A stretch of DNA of 64,000 nt, taken from WUQU01 sp038849025. GTDB lineage: Archaea; Thermoproteota; Bathyarchaeia; Bathyarchaeales; Bathycorpusculaceae. Of this stretch, positions 60,637 through 64,000 are shown in pieces. Every line of letters begins with the position of its first letter. Within the stretch, counting starts at the first letter, position 1. The stretch spans positions 1-64,000 of the forward strand of contig JAWCNE010000002.1 of NCBI GenBank assembly GCA_038849025.1, written 5' to 3'. Under the pieces are notes generated by a model. It ran no database searches. It was not told the origin of the DNA and saw only the letters and a list, made by a program, of their open reading frames with translations. The position numbers and the translations under genes were made by a program.

Positions 60637-60728
60637 TTAAGGCATTTAAATACCGCTGATAATAACGAGGTTAGTTTTATAAAATATACCCTTTTCATTT
60701 CTTGGTTTAGATTTCGCTTTATGTCACA

Positions 60729-61511
60729 CTATTTTCCTTTGAACTCGGGTTTTCTCTTTTCCAGAAATGAGGTTATTCCCTCTTTAAAATCATTAGTTGA
60801 AGCCAGAATTCCAGAAGCTTTAGCCTCATGCGCCAATCCGATTTTTAGATCGATTTCAGTGCTAATGTTAATTAGTTCTTTCGCTAATTTTAAGGCTAAG
60901 GGAGGCTTGGTTAATAGTTCTTTAGCAAGCGTTTCAACTGCCGATTTTAACTCTCCAGAAGGCACAACCTTATTAATTAGTCCTAATGTTTCAGCTGTTT
61001 TAGCATCAATCATTTTACCGGTAAATATCAGCTCTTTTGCTATTCCTTTTCCAACTAAGCGGGGTAATCGCTGAGTCCCTCCGCCTCCAGGAATCAAACC
61101 TACATTCACTTCTGGTAATCCAACTTTAGCGTTTTCTGAAGCTACTCTAATGTCACAAGCTATTGCAACTTCTAATCCTCCCCCGAGGGCAAAGCCATTA
61201 ATTGCCGCGATTGTCGGTTTTGCATTCTCTTCGATGGCAAGGGTCAACTTATGCAAAAGTCTTGAAAGCTCCCACATTTTCACAGGATAAATTTCTTTAA
61301 CAGACTTTAGGTCTAAGCCAGCGCAAAAAGCTTTTTCACCAGCTCCGGTAATGACTACAACTTTTATGTTTTCGTCTTTTTCCGCGTCTTCCAGTTCCGA
61401 GAGAATTTCCAGCATGGTTTCTTCGTTTAGAACGTTTAGAGTTGCCGGACGGTTTATGGTTATGGTTGCTATTCCGTCCTTCTTCTCGTATAGCGTGTTT
61501 TTTAATTCCAT
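60729..61511 (-). CDS. enoyl-CoA hydratase (crotonase family)
   Basis: A 260-residue crotonase from the ATG at 61511 (TGAGG just upstream; a GTG start three codons earlier is possible). Oxyanion-hole and catalytic blocks: GAGEKAFCAGLDLKSV, NGFALGGGLEVAIACD, and GLPEVNVGLIPGGGGTQRLP carrying both glutamate positions (Glu-x-x-x-Gly). It hydrates crotonyl-CoA to (S)-3-hydroxybutyryl-CoA. It lies 15 bases downstream of the 3-hydroxybutyryl-CoA dehydrogenase, giving a two-step beta-oxidation or butyrate-forming module. Confidence 0.94.
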   Translation of the reverse strand: MELKNTLYEKKDGIATITINRPATLNVLNEETMLEILSELEDAEKDENIKVVVITGAGEKAFCAGLDLKSVKEIYPVKMWELSRLLHKLTLAIEENAKPTIAAINGFALGGGLEVAIACDIRVASENAKVGLPEVNVGLIPGGGGTQRLPRLVGKGIAKELIFTGKMIDAKTAETLGLINKVVPSGELKSAVETLAKELLTKPPLALKLAKELINISTEIDLKIGLAHEAKASGILASTNDFKEGITSFLEKRKPEFKGK

Positions 61512-61526
61512 AAACCTCACGAACCA

Positions 61527-62393
61527 TTACTTCTTTTGGGTCCAATCGTAAAAGCCCTTTCCGGTTTTTCTTCCCAAAAGACCAGCGCTAACCATCTGCC
61601 TTAGCAACTGTGGTGGAGCGTATTTCTCACCGAGGTTTTCGCGGAAGACTTCACTTATGGCAAGATGCGTATCTAATCCGAGATAATCGAGGAGAGTCAA
61701 TGGACCCATAGGCCAATTTAGTCCCAGTTTTATTGCTTTGTCTATTTCTTCTGGTTCAGCTATTCCTTCCCAGACAAGGGAAACCGCTTCATTTAAAGCT
61801 GGAACTAGAATTCTATTCACTATAAAGCCTGGGCAATCCTTCTTGACAACTATAGGCTCTTTATCCATTTTTTTGACAACCTCTACCACAGTTCTAACCG
61901 TTTCATCAGATGTACGCACCCCGCGAATGACCTCCACCAGTTTCATTAGTTGGGGGGGATTAAAAAAATGCATCCCGCAAAATTTTTCAGGACGATTTGT
62001 GGATGAAGCAAGTTCTGTTATGCTGATAGATGAAGTATTTGAAGCAAAAATTGCATCAGGCTTAGAAATTTTGTCTATTTCTGAAAATAGATCCTTTTTA
62101 AGCTTTAAATTTTCTGAAACAGCTTCAATAACTAGATCTGCATCAGCAACAGCGTCTTTTAGATTCAATGTTGGATGGATTCGCTCCAAAGTTTCTTTAA
62201 CTTGATCCTCTGTAATTGTGCCCTTTTTTAGAAATCTCTCTAGACTATCCTTTATCATAGCCATGCCCCTATTAATGAACTCCTGCTTAACGTCCACCAT
62301 GCTTACCTCAAACTTTGCAACTTGGGCTGAAACTTGGGCTATTCCATGTCCCATAAGCCCTGCTCCAATTATGGTTACCTTTTTTATTTCCAA
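61527..62393 (-). CDS. hbd: 3-hydroxybutyryl-CoA dehydrogenase
   Basis: A 288-residue NAD(P) enzyme: VTIIGAGLMGHGIAQVSAQ, ASNTSSISITELASSTNRPE, catalytic His in GMHFFNPPQLMKLVEVIRG, and C-terminal LNWPMGPLTLLDYLGLD. This is the ordinary CoA-thioester form, in contrast to the HWWNPP copy at 32-33 kb. TTG start at 62393 with GGAGGG 8 bases upstream. First gene of the pair with the crotonase. Confidence 0.95.
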   Translation of the reverse strand: MEIKKVTIIGAGLMGHGIAQVSAQVAKFEVSMVDVKQEFINRGMAMIKDSLERFLKKGTITEDQVKETLERIHPTLNLKDAVADADLVIEAVSENLKLKKDLFSEIDKISKPDAIFASNTSSISITELASSTNRPEKFCGMHFFNPPQLMKLVEVIRGVRTSDETVRTVVEVVKKMDKEPIVVKKDCPGFIVNRILVPALNEAVSLVWEGIAEPEEIDKAIKLGLNWPMGPLTLLDYLGLDTHLAISEVFRENLGEKYAPPQLLRQMVSAGLLGRKTGKGFYDWTQKK

Positions 62394-62528
62394 TACGGTT
62401 GCCCTCCTTTTAGAGTTGAGGCTTAGAAGCCAGTTTGTACTTAAATTTTGTGCATTTATTTTTAATGCTAGCTAAAATTTTGCAAAAATGAAAACAACAT
62501 AAAATTGGTTTAGTATTTTCTTCTGGCT

Positions 62529-62723
62529 TTACCACTCTTTAAAGTAAGGTATGACTTTTTCCGCGAAAGCCGCTGGGGGAACCTGAAAATTCATGACGAC
62601 GTGGCGGAAAAAGGCTTTAACAATTTTCAAGCTTCCAGTAACCTCGTCAGGTGTTCCATAGACGAAGGGCACCTTATCCACAGGCATCACCTTTTGAGGA
62701 TTATAACGTTTCCGTACACCCAA
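62529..62723 (-). pseudogene. C-terminal remnant of an LLM-class flavin/F420-dependent oxidoreductase
   Basis: A 64-residue frame ending YGTPDEVTGSLKIVKAFF, HVVMNFQVPP, AFAEKVIPYFKEW. These are the last conserved blocks of luciferase-like monooxygenases/F420-dependent reductases (GTPDEV...F+xNF...FAxEVIPxF), but ~10 residues between VPP and AFAEKV are deleted and the ~270-residue barrel is missing. The adjoining 62724-62912 shows no recognisable continuation. Confidence 0.7.
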
Positions 62724-62912
62724 TTTTATATGATTTTAGTTCGTTAAAAATAATGCAGCTTCTTTACGGCCGATTTGCAGGTTAGTAGACTGCTAAAATG
62801 ACGCGATTGCCGGTTGAAAACAGCCAAAAAGCAAAAGTCCTTTTAGGTTACAGTTGAAGAAATTAAGCCTATGAGTAGCTTGCCTTGCATAAGCGAAAGC
62901 TTAAGGTTATAA

Positions 62913-64000
62913 TTAATTTTGACTTTTTAATGTCCTTTCCAAAGCCTCAATTACGTTTTGCTTTCCCATAGCTAGAATATATGGTCCAAGTCTTGGCCCT
63001 TGTGGCACTCCTATGAGGATGGTGTATAAGGTTTTGAAGAAGCTAGACGGTTGCAGACTATGTTTTTTTGCAGTGTTAAATATGGCGTTTTGTATTTTCT
63101 CTGCTTCGTTTTCATTTTTTAGAACCTCCATAAGCTCTGAGACTGCTTTTCTCTCGTTTTCGTTAAGACTTACTGCTGTTTCGCGTATTTCTTCAAAGTC
63201 TCGCACCCAGTTAAGGGCATACTCAATTCTTTTCTTCAAGTCTTCGTCTGCTTGTTGACCCTTCTGTAGATACCCATAACCTCTAAGTTTTTCAACGATA
63301 AAGTCTATTTCTCTTTCTTTAGGTGCAATTTTGGCCAAAAAAGTCAGGAGGTTGTAAGGCACGTGAATGCTAGGCTTTTCTGGAGGCTTGAGAAGCCAGC
63401 AGTATTCGTAGAGGCCTCGGAGTTTAGCCAACTCCTTCTTGTCTGGGAGCGTTTTTCTATCGAAGTACAAGTCTTCTAAATGGTCTATTTCGTTCATGTA
63501 TAGGGGTATGTCTGTTACATCTAAAGTGCGGGTTCCAACGAACCTTTTAAGCATGAGCAGAAGCAGCGACTGGGGAGAACCATATCTAAACCAGACTTGC
63601 GGAGTGAACACGTTACCCGTGGATTTCGAAATTTTCCTTCCACTCTTGTCCAGAAACATTTCGTAGGTTGCGTGCGACGGCGGCTCATAGCCCAGTATTT
63701 CACGGCAAATTCTGTCGTTTACTCTAACCGAGTCGGCTATGTCTTTTCCGTAGGCTTCAAATCTTATGTCAAGGGCTTTCCATCTTGCCGCGAACTCGCC
63801 TTTCCAGCTTAGTTTGCCCTCGCCCTTGGTCACGTCGGCTTCGCCTTTAAAACCGCAACCTTCAATCCATCTTCCCTTAATCTCCATTCCTTCGCATACA
63901 TAGAGGACCTTGCTTTCATCTGGCAGATATTCTAGGGCTTTGGTGGTGTATATGCGCCCGCAGTTCCTGCATACCGGGAAGTATGGTAGAACCTCCCTAT
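62913..64000 (-). CDS. lysK: lysyl-tRNA synthetase, class I, C-terminal part (5' end beyond the window)
   Basis: The minus-strand frame is open to the right edge (about 362 residues visible of ~520). A zinc-binding CRNCG segment lies at the extreme, then GEGKLSWKGEFAARWKALD, the KMSKS motif DKSGRKISKSTGNVFTPQVW and a helical anticodon-binding C-terminus. Class I LysRS is the archaeal (and spirochaete/alpha-proteobacterial) form and supports the archaeal origin of the window. An internal ATG at 63887 is not the start. Confidence 0.95.
   Translation of the reverse strand, partial: REVLPYFPVCRNCGRIYTTKALEYLPDESKVLYVCEGMEIKGRWIEGCGFKGEADVTKGEGKLSWKGEFAARWKALDIRFEAYGKDIADSVRVNDRICREILGYEPPSHATYEMFLDKSGRKISKSTGNVFTPQVWFRYGSPQSLLLLMLKRFVGTRTLDVTDIPLYMNEIDHLEDLYFDRKTLPDKKELAKLRGLYEYCWLLKPPEKPSIHVPYNLLTFLAKIAPKEREIDFIVEKLRGYGYLQKGQQADEDLKKRIEYALNWVRDFEEIRETAVSLNENERKAVSELMEVLKNENEAEKIQNAIFNTAKKHSLQPSSFFKTLYTILIGVPQGPRLGPYILAMGKQNVIEALERTLKSQN

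Noticed and set aside
1..64000. CRISPR arrays, insertion sequences, rRNA genes and prophage
   Set aside because: No regularly spaced repeats, transposase frames, rRNA-like sequence or phage structural genes were seen in either strand.

Overview
This window is a gene-dense archaeal chromosome segment, most likely from an uncultured Bathyarchaeia-type (TACK) lineage; that placement is inferred. Archaeal markers are a class I lysyl-tRNA synthetase, a Hel308 helicase, a bifunctional FBP aldolase/phosphatase, a TrmB regulator, tRNAs with encoded CCA (one with two bulge-helix-bulge introns), TATA-like boxes, frequent GTG/TTG starts and some apparently leaderless genes. No CRISPR array, rRNA or insertion sequence was seen.

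Layout. 1-4.2 kb: surface glycan genes (UDP-GlcNAc epimerase cut by the window edge, glycosyltransferase, Alg14/Alg13-like protein, flippase). 4.2-9.3 kb: TrmB regulator, two unknown coiled-coil proteins, and a VWA plus MoxR-type AAA+ pair. 9.4-12.7 kb: Fe-S/sulfur operon with two cysteine desulfurases around one IscU-type scaffold. 13-25.6 kb: housekeeping and central metabolism (PurB, Hel308, MFS, an AsnB-like protein with a dead glutaminase domain, ferredoxin, a ribophorin I-like membrane protein, GT4, FBP aldolase/phosphatase, a regulator, split-exon tRNA-Arg(CCG)).

25.7-51.7 kb is the most interesting part. A two-subunit molybdenum enzyme strongly resembling pyrogallol-phloroglucinol transhydroxylase lies upstream of a 3-hydroxyacyl dehydrogenase-family enzyme, a beta-keto acid cleavage enzyme (BKACE), a cupin, an SDR reductase, acetoacetyl-CoA synthetase, thiolase and a nitroreductase. 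Next come RidA, a five-gene LIV-type ABC importer, and a molybdenum island: ModE-like regulator with a palindromic operator candidate, FmdE-like protein, FecBCD-type metal-oxyanion importer, MobB, MoeA, second MobB, MobA. A cyclase-family hydrolase closes the set. Together they read as a self-contained archaeal pathway for anaerobic trihydroxybenzene breakdown: isomerise pyrogallol to phloroglucinol, reduce the ring (SDR), open it (cyclase family), oxidise the hydroxy acid, cleave triacetate with acetyl-CoA (BKACE), activate the released acetoacetate and thiolyse it to acetyl-CoA, with the Mo cofactor supplied from the same locus. The individual family calls are strong; the assembled pathway is inference.

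51.8-64 kb: a ParB-like protein, membrane proteins, a histone-deacetylase-fold enzyme, ArgS, DeoC, an ACT-V4R protein, tRNA-Arg(GCG), a 56-residue zinc ribbon, crotonase and 3-hydroxybutyryl-CoA dehydrogenase, and the LysK C-terminal part running off the window. Five decayed gene relics (Mo oxidoreductase, MBL-fold hydrolase, corrinoid activator, SCP-type thiolase, LLM flavin enzyme) sit in gaps that would otherwise look empty, pointing to active gene loss around the catabolic loci.
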